From a bacterium (GTDB taxonomy: Bacteria; Cyanobacteriota; Vampirovibrionia; Gastranaerophilales; Gastranaerophilaceae): 33,559 nt of DNA. How positions within the stretch are numbered: the first letter of the stretch is position 1; each line of letters begins with the position of its first letter. Below the pieces are notes generated by a model. It did no database searches. It was not told the DNA's origin and was given only the letters and a program-made list of their open reading frames with translations. The translations under genes were made by a program, and so were the position numbers. The stretch is from positions 1 to 33,559 of the forward strand of contig JAGBOW010000013.1 of the NCBI GenBank assembly GCA_017633675.1. Direction: 5' to 3'. This document shows, piece after piece, positions 21,886 to 29,769 of the stretch.

Positions 21886-21941
21886 GGCTATAATAACTAT
21901 AAATAAAGAGTTTAATAATTATTTTAAATACGGAGAAAATT

Positions 21942-22076
21942 ATGTATGTAAAAAAATTTTTAATAGACCTTGACGGGGTTTTGAATAAGTACGGAAAAGA
22001 AAAATTTGATGAAAATTATATTCCGGAAATAAAAAATTTTAAAGTATATTTAAAAAAAGTAAACTATTTTGTTTAA
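21942..22076 (+). pseudogene. HAD-like gene copy with in-frame internal deletion (44 aa)
   Basis: This ORF keeps a ribosome binding site (GGAG, 6 nt from the ATG) and a promoter, and encodes 44 residues. Residues 1-30 (MYVKKFLIDLDGVLNKYGKE and on to PEI) are almost identical to the full-length HAD protein at 22368. Residues 31-44 (KNFKVYLKKVNYFV) correspond to its last 12 residues (KNFKAYWKNNFI). About 73 codons are missing, in frame. The nucleotide sequence ATAAAAAATTT at the joint is also present before the end of the full copy, so slippage or recombination at a short homology can explain the loss. Only HAD motif I (DLDG) remains, so phosphatase activity is not expected. It may be a dead copy or a short dominant/regulatory peptide. 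Confidence 0.75.
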
Positions 22077-22092
22077 CTAAAAGTTCAAACTG

Positions 22093-22305
22093 CTAAAAAT
22101 TTAAAAATTCTGATAATGTCATATCAAATGCCTCTGCAATTTGATTTAGCTTTGTAAATGTTATATCGTTTTGTGCAGTTTCAATATTACCTAAAGTTGA
22201 CCTTGCAATATTGGTTTTAAAAGACAAATCATCTTGTGTGAATTTGTGCAATTTTCGCAATTCTTTAATTCTTTTTGCCAGTTTTTCTAATAATGACTTG
22301 TCCAT
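22093..22305 (-). CDS. XRE-family regulator of module 2
   Basis: A 70-residue single-domain HTH protein: 'LAKRIKELRKLHKFTQDDLS' and recognition region 'NIARSTLGNIETAQNDIT', ending 'IAEAFDMTLSEFLNF'. It is only distantly similar to the XRE protein of module 1 although the HAD genes next to them are nearly identical at the 5' end. No Shine-Dalgarno. Divergent from the full-length HAD gene, 62 bp away, with TATAAT at 22321-22326 facing that gene. It converges on the deleted HAD copy (16 bp between stops). Confidence 0.85.
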   Translation of the reverse strand: MDKSLLEKLAKRIKELRKLHKFTQDDLSFKTNIARSTLGNIETAQNDITFTKLNQIAEAFDMTLSEFLNF

Positions 22306-22367
22306 TTTTTAATTGTCCGCTATAATGACAAAGTAACAAACCGCCACACGGACAGAAGGATAGTTTT

Positions 22368-22715
22368 ATGTATACAAAGAAATTTTTAATAGATTTAGAC
22401 GGGGTTTTGAATAAGTACGGAAAAGAAAAATTTGATGAAAATTATATCCCTGAAATCAGGGAGGGAGCTAAAGAATTCTTGAAAGAACTTTCAAAAGAAG
22501 GAGAACTCTATCTTTTTACAACCAGAAACTTAAAACTTGCAACAAAATGGTTAATTGATAACAAAATTGATAAATATTTTAAAGATGTTACGAATGTCAA
22601 AATTTCAGCATACTTGCATATTGATGACAGAGCGGTTTGTTTTAACGGGGACTATAAAAAAGCAATAGAAGATATAAAAAATTTCAAAGCATATTGGAAA
22701 AATAATTTTATTTAG
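22368..22715 (+). CDS. Small HAD-superfamily hydrolase
   Basis: A 115-residue capless HAD protein. Motif I is 'LIDLDGVL' (nucleophile D9 and acid/base D11), motif II is TT in 'LFTTRN' (51-52), and motif IV is the acidic 'HIDDRA' (D86, D87). The size and motif spacing fit the short phosphatase-like HAD proteins found near phage or regulatory genes rather than a central metabolic phosphatase. The substrate is unknown. GAAGGA lies upstream of the ATG. The gene is divergent from its own XRE regulator, and a deleted copy lies in module 1. Its stop overlaps the convergent lspA by 8 bp. Confidence 0.8.
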   Translation: MYTKKFLIDLDGVLNKYGKEKFDENYIPEIREGAKEFLKELSKEGELYLFTTRNLKLATKWLIDNKIDKYFKDVTNVKISAYLHIDDRAVCFNGDYKKAIEDIKNFKAYWKNNFI

Positions 22716-23169
22716 TCCTTTTTATAATTATCAATATTATAAGTGCGATTACACCGATATTTATGAATATATCAGAAATGTTAAACACAGGGAAATTTAC
22801 AAAATTCAACTGGAAATAATCTCTTACATATCCAAAAACAATTCTTTCATGCAGATTTCCCGCAATTCCGCCTGACAAAAGTGCTATAAAAAAACATTCT
22901 TTCAGAGATATTTTTTTAATATGTTTAATCACATACAGTATCAGCAAAACAAGTGCAATAACCGCAAGAATAATTAAAAATTCTCCGGCATCTTTTAATA
23001 TACTGAAAGCGGCACCTGTATTTTTTACGTAATTAAGTGAAAATACGGGATTATCAATTTTTAATCCGTTAGTTATATTTTCGACAACAATACTTGAAGT
23101 ATAAATATTTACAAAAATAAAAAACACATAACAAAATACAAAATATATATATTTACTTGCTTTGCTCAT
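22708..23169 (-). CDS. lspA: Lipoprotein signal peptidase (signal peptidase II)
   Basis: A 153-residue inner-membrane aspartyl protease with four TM helices that cleaves prolipoprotein signal peptides. Family motifs: NTGAAFS (50-56), 'GGIAGNLHERIVFGYVRDYF' with catalytic D117, and 'FPVFNISDIFINIG' with catalytic D133. GNLHER replaces the more usual GNxxDR, a tolerable change. The start lies within the upstream gene (17-bp overlap), with AGAGG before it, so translation is coupled to the secreted protein at 23153. The 3' end overlaps the HAD gene by 8 bp. Confidence 0.93.
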   Translation of the reverse strand: MSKASKYIYFVFCYVFFIFVNIYTSSIVVENITNGLKIDNPVFSLNYVKNTGAAFSILKDAGEFLIILAVIALVLLILYVIKHIKKISLKECFFIALLSGGIAGNLHERIVFGYVRDYFQLNFVNFPVFNISDIFINIGVIALIILIIIKRTK

Positions 23170-24061
23170 TTTTTGCCTCTGATTTTATGTATTTATTTTC
23201 AGGAATAACATTTATTCTTGTCATAATAAAACCTAAACCGCTCATATAAACTTTTACATGTTCTTCATCATAATTTTCCGTATGTGTTAAACCTACTGAT
23301 GCAACGGCATATTCATTAATGTTATCTGAATTTGATTTGAATACTCTTTCCAAATTATCACCGGTTAATCTTCTGAAAGCATCTTCCGATTTTGTCTGAG
23401 GATAAATTATTTTTTCGTTACTGATAGATGCAACGGCAACAGTATCTTTAGGTAAATCAACTTTTAATTTTACCGTATAGTATTTATCGGAACCGATTTG
23501 TTTCGGAGTATCAAGTTCAAAATCAACATATCTTGCCTCACCGTATTTTAAGGTTGATGTTTCTTCAATAATTTTTTCCGAGCTTATAAGCCAATTATTT
23601 CCGTATCTTTCAAGATGATAAACACATTTTGAAACAGAATGAAGTTCACCGACAGTCGAATAGCCGCCAATTTCTTCTTTTGGTGCGGCAACAGCAACTT
23701 CTTTTACAAAAACGGTTGCATAATTATCGTTAAATTCAATATTTTTAATTTCTGTTGTATAAGAAATATCAGGATAAACTTCCCATGTTTCTTTTATAAG
23801 TTTAAAATAAACTTCTTTGTTAAATCCGTCCGAATTTACAAAATTATCCGAATAAAGCTTGTACAAACCGTCATAATCATACTTATTCGCCAATTTATCC
23901 TGTGTTAAGATAACATTTTTTATATCCCGTAAAGTTGATTTGTAATTTCTCTTTTGTTCGATTTTTGCTTTTTGTTTAGCAATAATTCCTGCATCAGACG
24001 GCATTTGTATGCCAAAGTTCATAAATAACGCAATAACCAATAAAACATATATCTTTTTCAT
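23153..24061 (-). CDS. Secreted NTF2-like protein
   Basis: A 302-residue protein with an N-terminal signal peptide (KKIYVLLVIALFMNFGIQM). The middle has the pattern of an NTF2/SnoaL-like fold: 'KYDYDGLYKLYSDNFVNSDG' at the start and 'TEIKNIEFNDNYATVFVKEV' strands, then 'VYHLERYGNNWLISSEKIIE'. A second beta domain follows. The function is unknown; such domains often serve as scaffolds or small-ligand pockets. The ATG at 24061 (MKKIYV) is preferred to an in-frame ATG 42 nt upstream because it starts a proper signal peptide and TATAAT ends 7 nt before it (leaderless). Overlaps lspA by 17 bp. Confidence 0.75.
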   Translation of the reverse strand: MKKIYVLLVIALFMNFGIQMPSDAGIIAKQKAKIEQKRNYKSTLRDIKNVILTQDKLANKYDYDGLYKLYSDNFVNSDGFNKEVYFKLIKETWEVYPDISYTTEIKNIEFNDNYATVFVKEVAVAAPKEEIGGYSTVGELHSVSKCVYHLERYGNNWLISSEKIIEETSTLKYGEARYVDFELDTPKQIGSDKYYTVKLKVDLPKDTVAVASISNEKIIYPQTKSEDAFRRLTGDNLERVFKSNSDNINEYAVASVGLTHTENYDEEHVKVYMSGLGFIMTRINVIPENKYIKSEAKNEQSK

Positions 24062-24116
24062 GATTAATATTATACATGAAAAATTATAAAAATAAAGGCA
24101 CAAATTAATAGAAAAT

Positions 24117-24230
24117 TTTGTGAAAAGTGAGATGTGAAAAGTGAAAAGACCTTATCGGCACTTCGTGCAAAAATAATATTTTGTGCGATAGCACCGTAAA
24201 CGACTTTTCACTACTCACTACTCACTTTTT
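24117..24230. repeat. MITE-like element, copy 2
   Basis: The left arm (24120-24148) and right arm (24202-24230) consist of heptads GTGAAAA/GTGAGTA in inverted orientation. The core repeats CGGCACTTCGTGCAAAA exactly as in copy 1 (17264-17390) and then has a second hairpin, GTGC-GATA-GCAC. The right arm abuts the stop codon of the TPR gene. Confidence 0.85.
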
Positions 24231-25986
24231 AAGATATTTCCCTGATCATTTCCTGTGCTTCTTCACATTCGGGGAGAATTTCTACGATTTTGTCCAATGT
24301 TTCAATGGCTTTATCTTTATCATTCATTTTTTGATAACATTTTGCCATATTAAGTAAAATATTTATATTCATTGGATTTTCTTCAAGAATATGTTTGAAA
24401 ATATTGTTTGCCTGTTCATATTCTCCCAGTTCAAAGTAACAAAGACCAAGCATTTGTTCTATATCACTTGCTTTTTCAAGTTCATACGATTTTATAAAAT
24501 ACATTTTTGCATCATCATATTCTTTTTGCAAAAACTTGATTTTGCCTGCTATGAATAACATAAACGAGTCATTACTCAAATGATGCAGAACATGTTCCAT
24601 CTGTTCCCAAGCAGTATCCAAATCACCCATAAGCATTTTATTTAAGGCGCAAAAACCTAATGCTTCCATATTATGCGGGTCAATTTCTAAAGCTTTTGTA
24701 TAATATTCATCAGCTTTTACAAAATCTGTTGTAGAGTGCAGAAAGTTTGCATATTCAAATAAAATTTCGAAGTTATCGGGTTCGGTTTTTAAACCTTGTA
24801 AAAATTCATCTTCAGCATAATCAAACAATCTTTTTGTCATATAAATTACACCTAAATCTTTGTGTGCTTTTGCAAATTCAGGATTTAGTTCAATAACTTT
24901 TTTCAGGATTTTTTCGGCTTTGTCGGTGTCTTGTGATTTCAGACAGACTTGTGCATATTCATAATAAATGTCATGAGATACACTTCCCTGTTTGATAATT
25001 TTTTCATAAAGTTCTTTGGCATTTAAAAATTTTCCGACTTTTATATAAATCGTTGCAAGTTTTCTTATCATGGAAACGGATTTCGGATTCATCATGACAA
25101 GTTGTGCCAAAATAAGTATGGCATTTGCATATTGCCCCACAGCATCATAACAACATGCAAGATTATATTGAAAATTCGGTTTTTCGGGATGATGTGTTGC
25201 AAGTATTTTGTAATGTTGAATGGCATTTTCAAATTTTTCCGATTTAACTTCCGAAAGAGCAAGCGCTGTTAAATAATTATCCTGATTATCCAGATTGTAT
25301 GCATGTTCAAAGAATTCACAAGCCTTGTCATGTTTGTTCTGCATTTGGAGAATAGAACCGATATTAAAATATGTTATTGCATTTTTCGGATCAAGCTTGC
25401 TGGCATGAAAAAAATTTTCATAGGCGGCTTCAAGATTTCCGAGTGTAACATGACATGTTCCAAGATTGTTATAAAGCTGGGAATGATTAGGGTTTAATTC
25501 GATTGCCTTTTCAAAGAATGTTGTAGCCTGATTAAAATCTTTGAGTGCCATATAGGCAGTTCCGGTTATATAATAAACGGAATAATCGTCTTTTACATAA
25601 TCTAATGCTTTTTGAGCCGTTTCAACAGCTTTTTGCGGTTCTTTATTTTTTATATAAACAATTGCAAGATTTTTATATGCATCAGGATACTCACTCCTCA
25701 TTCTTAAAACTTCTTCGTAACAAGATATTGCATGAAGATAATCACCCTGATTATCGTAACAATTTGCCAGATAAAACCAACTTGTGGCATCATCATTATA
25801 CTTTACTACCGTTTCAAAAATATCCTGTCCTTCTTTATATTTTCCCAGATTTACATAACATAACCCTAAAAGTTTTAAGGCCTCCGTATCTTTTTCATTT
25901 TCTTTCAGATAAGTTAAAAGCTCATCTGCTGCCTGTTTAAATTCCTTATCTGCCACCAGTCCCTGTATATAATCTAAAATTTCCAT
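24229..25986 (-). CDS. Tetratricopeptide-repeat protein
   Basis: A 585-residue protein composed almost entirely of about 15-17 TPR units (examples: 'ALKLLGLCYVNLGKYKEG', 'YNNLGTCHVTLGNLEAAYEN', 'AHKDLGVIYMTKRLFDYAED'), each with the W/L-G-Y-A-F/P spacing. No signal peptide, membrane helix or catalytic domain, so it is a cytoplasmic protein-protein scaffold. The ATG at 25986 (MEILDYI) is chosen over an upstream ATG because TATAAT ends 6 nt before it (25993-25998), again a leaderless arrangement. Repeat element copy 2 begins at its stop. Confidence 0.9.
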   Translation of the reverse strand: MEILDYIQGLVADKEFKQAADELLTYLKENEKDTEALKLLGLCYVNLGKYKEGQDIFETVVKYNDDATSWFYLANCYDNQGDYLHAISCYEEVLRMRSEYPDAYKNLAIVYIKNKEPQKAVETAQKALDYVKDDYSVYYITGTAYMALKDFNQATTFFEKAIELNPNHSQLYNNLGTCHVTLGNLEAAYENFFHASKLDPKNAITYFNIGSILQMQNKHDKACEFFEHAYNLDNQDNYLTALALSEVKSEKFENAIQHYKILATHHPEKPNFQYNLACCYDAVGQYANAILILAQLVMMNPKSVSMIRKLATIYIKVGKFLNAKELYEKIIKQGSVSHDIYYEYAQVCLKSQDTDKAEKILKKVIELNPEFAKAHKDLGVIYMTKRLFDYAEDEFLQGLKTEPDNFEILFEYANFLHSTTDFVKADEYYTKALEIDPHNMEALGFCALNKMLMGDLDTAWEQMEHVLHHLSNDSFMLFIAGKIKFLQKEYDDAKMYFIKSYELEKASDIEQMLGLCYFELGEYEQANNIFKHILEENPMNINILLNMAKCYQKMNDKDKAIETLDKIVEILPECEEAQEMIREIS

Positions 25987-26006
25987 AACAGGATTATAAC
26001 ACAAAC

Positions 26007-26036
26007 TTTACAGAATATTGAATAATATGGTATAAT
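26007..26036 (+). promoter_or_regulatory. Promoter of the gene at 26085
   Basis: -35 TTTACA (26007-26012), 18-bp spacer and an extended -10, TGG-TATAAT (26028-26036). It is back to back with the leaderless promoter of the TPR gene. Confidence 0.65.
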
Positions 26037-26084
26037 ATTAGTGCCTTAACAAATTCATTAAATTTTGTCCGGAAAGGATAAAAT

Positions 26085-26735
26085 ATGGGAAAAACATCAA
26101 GTTACCCTGCGTATACCGGCGGTACTGTCAATGTCAACGGTCAGACTAAGTCTGCTCTTTATAAGAGAGGAAATAATATTGTATCCGATTACAATATGTC
26201 TGATACGGAAAAACAAATTTATGACTATGCTCAAAAATCTTTTGCGGATTCTTTGTCAAAAGTTAATGTTTTTGATGAAAACACTCAAAGAGAATTAAAA
26301 AATCAACTTAATGCTTATACAAGAAACGGACAAAAAATTATTGATGACATCTATACTCCTATGTTAAATAATTTGAAATCGGATATCGCATCAAGATTTG
26401 GAAATTATGACAATTCCGCATTTTTGGATAAACTGGATTCGATAGAATCAAAAAGAGCCGATTCAATGAGCGGTCTTGCGCAGGATATATTGGCAAAGGG
26501 AGATGAATTAAAGAAAAACGAACTTGCAGACAGATATACATATTTAGGATTTTTGCAAGATATTCAAAGTCAGGTTGATTCAAATATACTGAATTATATT
26601 AATGCCGCAAGGCAAAACAGTTCATCAGGTAACAATTATAATGCATCATCTTACAGAGCAAATAATTCTCTGTCAAATGATAACTGGTCAACTTATGCAA
26701 ACCTTGCGGCTTCAACAGCGTTGATGTTCCTGTAA
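26085..26735 (+). CDS. Hypothetical Asn/Ser-rich helical protein (216 aa)
   Basis: A 216-residue protein without signal peptide. The N-terminus (YPAYTGGTVNVNGQTKSALY) is glycine/threonine-rich, the middle (about 40-170) is a long helical region with heptad-like spacing, and a low-complexity Asn/Ser stretch (SSSGNNYNASSYRANNSLS) precedes a hydrophobic end (LAASTALMFL). The build recalls phage internal or injection proteins and some structural proteins, but I find no decisive motif. GGAAAGG precedes the ATG; it has its own promoter (26007-26036) and terminator (26745-26776), so it is monocistronic. Confidence 0.65.
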   Translation: MGKTSSYPAYTGGTVNVNGQTKSALYKRGNNIVSDYNMSDTEKQIYDYAQKSFADSLSKVNVFDENTQRELKNQLNAYTRNGQKIIDDIYTPMLNNLKSDIASRFGNYDNSAFLDKLDSIESKRADSMSGLAQDILAKGDELKKNELADRYTYLGFLQDIQSQVDSNILNYINAARQNSSSGNNYNASSYRANNSLSNDNWSTYANLAASTALMFL

Positions 26736-26744
26736 ATTATACAG

Positions 26745-26776
26745 AAAGCTGAGTCGTTCACCGGCTCAGCTTTTGT
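26745..26776 (+). terminator. Rho-independent terminator
   Basis: AAAGCTGAG (26745-26753) pairs with CTCAGCTTT (26765-26773) around an 11-nt loop, followed by a T-rich run (TTTGTATTTTTATTTT). Confidence 0.85.
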
Positions 26777-26814
26777 ATTTTTATTTTGTCCTGCGGATAA
26801 AATTTTACAAACAA

Positions 26815-27645
26815 CTAAACATCAGAAACAGGCGGTAAATCAATTCTTTTTAATCTCTGTTCAATACGTCTGTACCATTTTAAATGCTGTTTAAACAAGA
26901 AATTATATTTTGAAACATCTCCGTGAGAAATTTCATAAGCTTGTTCATCACAAGTTTGTTCAAGCGCTTTTTCAAGAGTATGGGTTAATGATTTTCTGTC
27001 ATAATTGTTTGAACGGTCAAGTTCAATGCGTTTTCCGAAATCAACAATAACTTCCGGTCTGTTATCTCTAAAGAAACAATAATCAAAAGCTACAGGAATT
27101 AAATTTACTTTCCCGTATTTTTTTACGGCATTTTCCGCAATATAAGCAAGTCCTGTCTGAAATTCGATAGGTCTGTAATGAGGAGGTCTTATTATTCCCT
27201 GCGGAAAAATACATAACATATTTCTTAAATCTCCCATTACGTCAACGGAATATTTAAGAGCCTGCATTACCGATTGGGAAGAACTTTTATTAACCGAATA
27301 TCCGCCCCCATGATTAAGAATCGGAAATCTGTTTAATTCTTCAATCATAAGACGAACTTCTTTATGAAAAATTCTGTGAGTAATATTATAAAAAACTATA
27401 CCGTCCCACCAGTTACAATGCGGTGCAAACAATATTGTCGGAATTTTTGTATCACCGTCAAAATAATTCTCTGCTCCTCTGTATCTGAAAGCATAGAAAC
27501 GGTTTTGAAGCATATTAAAGAAAAAGAAACTTGCAACCCAAAGCCAAAATTTACTTGTCTTTGCGGGAGTGAATTTTTCTTCTTTGTTTCTAAGTTTTGT
27601 AGGAGGGATGTCAGAATATAATTCTTCTTTTTCCTTAGTAACCAT
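26815..27645 (-). CDS. PlsC-like 1-acyl-glycerol-3-phosphate acyltransferase
   Basis: A 276-residue lysophospholipid acyltransferase-family protein. Motif I is HCNWWD (H76 and D81, the HX4D catalytic dyad) and motif III-like 'IFPQGIIRPP' (147-150 FPQG, instead of the usual FPEG). A hydrophobic segment near residues 33-47 probably anchors it to the inner membrane. The family acylates lysophosphatidic acid in phospholipid synthesis; the Glu-to-Gln change and the absence of neighbouring lipid genes leave the acceptor uncertain. No Shine-Dalgarno; TAGAAT ends 6 nt before the ATG. Confidence 0.82.
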   Translation of the reverse strand: MVTKEKEELYSDIPPTKLRNKEEKFTPAKTSKFWLWVASFFFFNMLQNRFYAFRYRGAENYFDGDTKIPTILFAPHCNWWDGIVFYNITHRIFHKEVRLMIEELNRFPILNHGGGYSVNKSSSQSVMQALKYSVDVMGDLRNMLCIFPQGIIRPPHYRPIEFQTGLAYIAENAVKKYGKVNLIPVAFDYCFFRDNRPEVIVDFGKRIELDRSNNYDRKSLTHTLEKALEQTCDEQAYEISHGDVSKYNFLFKQHLKWYRRIEQRLKRIDLPPVSDV

Positions 27646-27815
27646 AAGACAATTCTACTTCATTATCCGAAAATAGGCAAATATAATAAGGTTTATTTTA
27701 AGAAAAATTAACCAAAATTATAATTTCAGATACGATTTATTATTTGTAATATGTTTTAACTTGCTATCTCGTTATTTTTGTCATAGAATTTTTTCATAGA
27801 ACTAAGGAGATAAGT

Positions 27816-29279
27816 ATGAATGAGCTTTTAAAAAAATCGGCTGCAGAACAGAGTAAAGCCCTTAAAAATAAAGAAATTTCCGCATGCGAATTGACGAATG
27901 CCGCATTCGAAAGAATTAACGAACTTGATGAAAAATTGGGTGCGTTTAATTCTTTGACAAAAGAAACTGCACTTGAAACAGCAAAAAAAGTTGATGAAAA
28001 AATAGCTAAAGGTGAAGAATTACCGCTTTTGGCAGGTGTTCCTTTAGCTCTGAAAGATAATATGAATTTGGTCGGTTCAAAAACAACCGCATCATCAAAG
28101 ATTTTGGAAAACTTCGTATCACCGTTTAATGCTACGGTTACGGAAAAACTTTTAAATAACTTAATTCCGATTGTCGGAAAAGCAAATTTGGACGAATTTG
28201 CAATGGGTTCTTCAAACGAAAACTCAGCATTTAAAAAAGTTCATAATCCGTGGGATTTGAAAAAAGTTCCGGGAGGTTCATCAGGCGGTTCTGCTGCAAG
28301 CGTTTCTTCCTGCGAAGCTACATTGGCACTAGGTTCAGACACAGGCGGTTCTATCAGACTTCCGGCATCATTCTGCGGTATTGTCGGCATGAAACCGACT
28401 TACGGAAGGGTTTCAAGATACGGTTTGATAGCTTTTGCATCATCTTTAGACCAGATTGGACCTTTTGCAAGAACTGTTGAAGATGCAGCAAATTTGCTGG
28501 AAGTTATTTCGGGACATGACAAAAAAGATTCAACATCTCTGAATTTGCCTGTAGAACATTATTCCGCAAACCTAAACAACGATATTAAAGGTTTAAAAGT
28601 CGGTGTTATAAAAGAACTTATGTCGGAAGGTTTGTCTGATGATGTTCAGAAAGCTATGCAAAAAGCAATTGACGATTACAAAAAATTGGGATGTGAAATT
28701 GTTGAAATTTCTCTGCCGAATTTGAAATATTCGATAGGAATTTATTATATTTTGGCAACAGCCGAATGTTCTTCGAATTTAGCACGTTTTGACGGTGTAA
28801 AATACGGTTACAGAACGCCTGATGCAAAAAATTTGATGGAAATGTACACAAAAACAAGGGCAGAAGGTTTCGGAGCTGAGGTTAAACGCCGTATAATGCT
28901 CGGAACTTACGCATTGTCGTCAGGTTATTATGATGCATATTACAAAAAAGCCCAACAGATGAGAGCATTGGTTACAAAAGATTTTGTTGAAGCTTTCAAA
29001 AAAGTTGATGTGTTGATTTCTCCGACCTGTCCGAATACTGCATTTGAACTTGGTGCAAAATCGTCAGATCCTCTTGCAATGTATTTGACGGATATTGCAA
29101 CGATTTCGGCTAACCTTGCAGGAATACCGGGTATGAGCGTTCCTGCAGGATTTGACAAAGACGGTATGCCGATAGGTTTGCAAATTCTTGCTCCGCAATT
29201 GCAGGAAAGTAAATTATTTAATGTTGCTCATAAATTTGAAAGAGCAAACGATTATTATCTGCAATTGGCAAATATATAA
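27816..29279 (+). CDS. gatA: Aspartyl/glutamyl-tRNA amidotransferase subunit A
   Basis: A 487-residue amidase-signature enzyme that frees ammonia from glutamine for conversion of Glu-tRNA(Gln) and Asp-tRNA(Asn) to the amidated forms. The Ser-cisSer-Lys triad is visible: K80 in 'LALKDN', S155 in 'GGSSGGSA' and S179 in 'GSDTGGSIRLP'. The C-terminal half has 'GVKYGYRT', typical of GatA rather than other amidases. AAGGAG lies 6 nt before the ATG. gatB and gatC are not in the window, so the subunits are encoded separately. The presence of gatA implies indirect charging of tRNA-Gln and/or tRNA-Asn. Confidence 0.96.
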   Translation: MNELLKKSAAEQSKALKNKEISACELTNAAFERINELDEKLGAFNSLTKETALETAKKVDEKIAKGEELPLLAGVPLALKDNMNLVGSKTTASSKILENFVSPFNATVTEKLLNNLIPIVGKANLDEFAMGSSNENSAFKKVHNPWDLKKVPGGSSGGSAASVSSCEATLALGSDTGGSIRLPASFCGIVGMKPTYGRVSRYGLIAFASSLDQIGPFARTVEDAANLLEVISGHDKKDSTSLNLPVEHYSANLNNDIKGLKVGVIKELMSEGLSDDVQKAMQKAIDDYKKLGCEIVEISLPNLKYSIGIYYILATAECSSNLARFDGVKYGYRTPDAKNLMEMYTKTRAEGFGAEVKRRIMLGTYALSSGYYDAYYKKAQQMRALVTKDFVEAFKKVDVLISPTCPNTAFELGAKSSDPLAMYLTDIATISANLAGIPGMSVPAGFDKDGMPIGLQILAPQLQESKLFNVAHKFERANDYYLQLANI

Positions 29280-29355
29280 ATTTGAGTGCGTCATTTGATG
29301 CATTCAGCAATCTGTAGGTTTGTATTGCTATGCCGACGATAGTATGGAGACAAAA

Positions 29356-29769
29356 ATGACAATCAGTACGGAATATCTTGAAAAATGTATAGAAACTTTG
29401 GAAAAATCTTATTCTTTAATAAAAACCGTTGAAGAAAACTCCATTGACTATGAAATATACAGAAATTCGCTTGTTAAAGGGTTTGAGATGACTTTGGAAC
29501 AAAGCGGAAAATTGTTGCGTAAAAAACTTGAGCTTTATTTTTCAAGTAAAAAAGCGGTTGATGCTTTGACTTTTAAAGACTTATTCAGAAACGCCAATAA
29601 GTTTGGACTTTTATCCACTGAAGAAGTAAATCGCTGGTTTGAATACAGAGATAACAGAAACAGTACTGCACATGATTACGGGCAGGCATTTGCCGAAGAA
29701 ACTCTAAAATTGATGGATAAATTTTTGCTTGATGTTAAAAATTTGAAAGTGATAGTTGATAATGGGTAA
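29356..29769 (+). CDS. HEPN-domain protein (HI0074-like), toxin of a HEPN/MNT pair
   Basis: A 137-residue helical protein of the HI0074/nucleotidyltransferase-substrate-binding type. The HEPN signature R-x4-6-H is present as RNSTAH (R101 to H106) inside 'YRDNRNSTAHDY', the ribonuclease active site of such toxins. The ATG at 29356 is chosen because GGAG lies 6 nt upstream; in-frame ATG 29344 and TTG 29320 lack this. It overlaps the following MNT gene by 8 bp, so they are translated together. In known pairs of this kind the MNT partner AMPylates the HEPN protein and silences it. Confidence 0.87.
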   Translation: MTISTEYLEKCIETLEKSYSLIKTVEENSIDYEIYRNSLVKGFEMTLEQSGKLLRKKLELYFSSKKAVDALTFKDLFRNANKFGLLSTEEVNRWFEYRDNRNSTAHDYGQAFAEETLKLMDKFLLDVKNLKVIVDNG

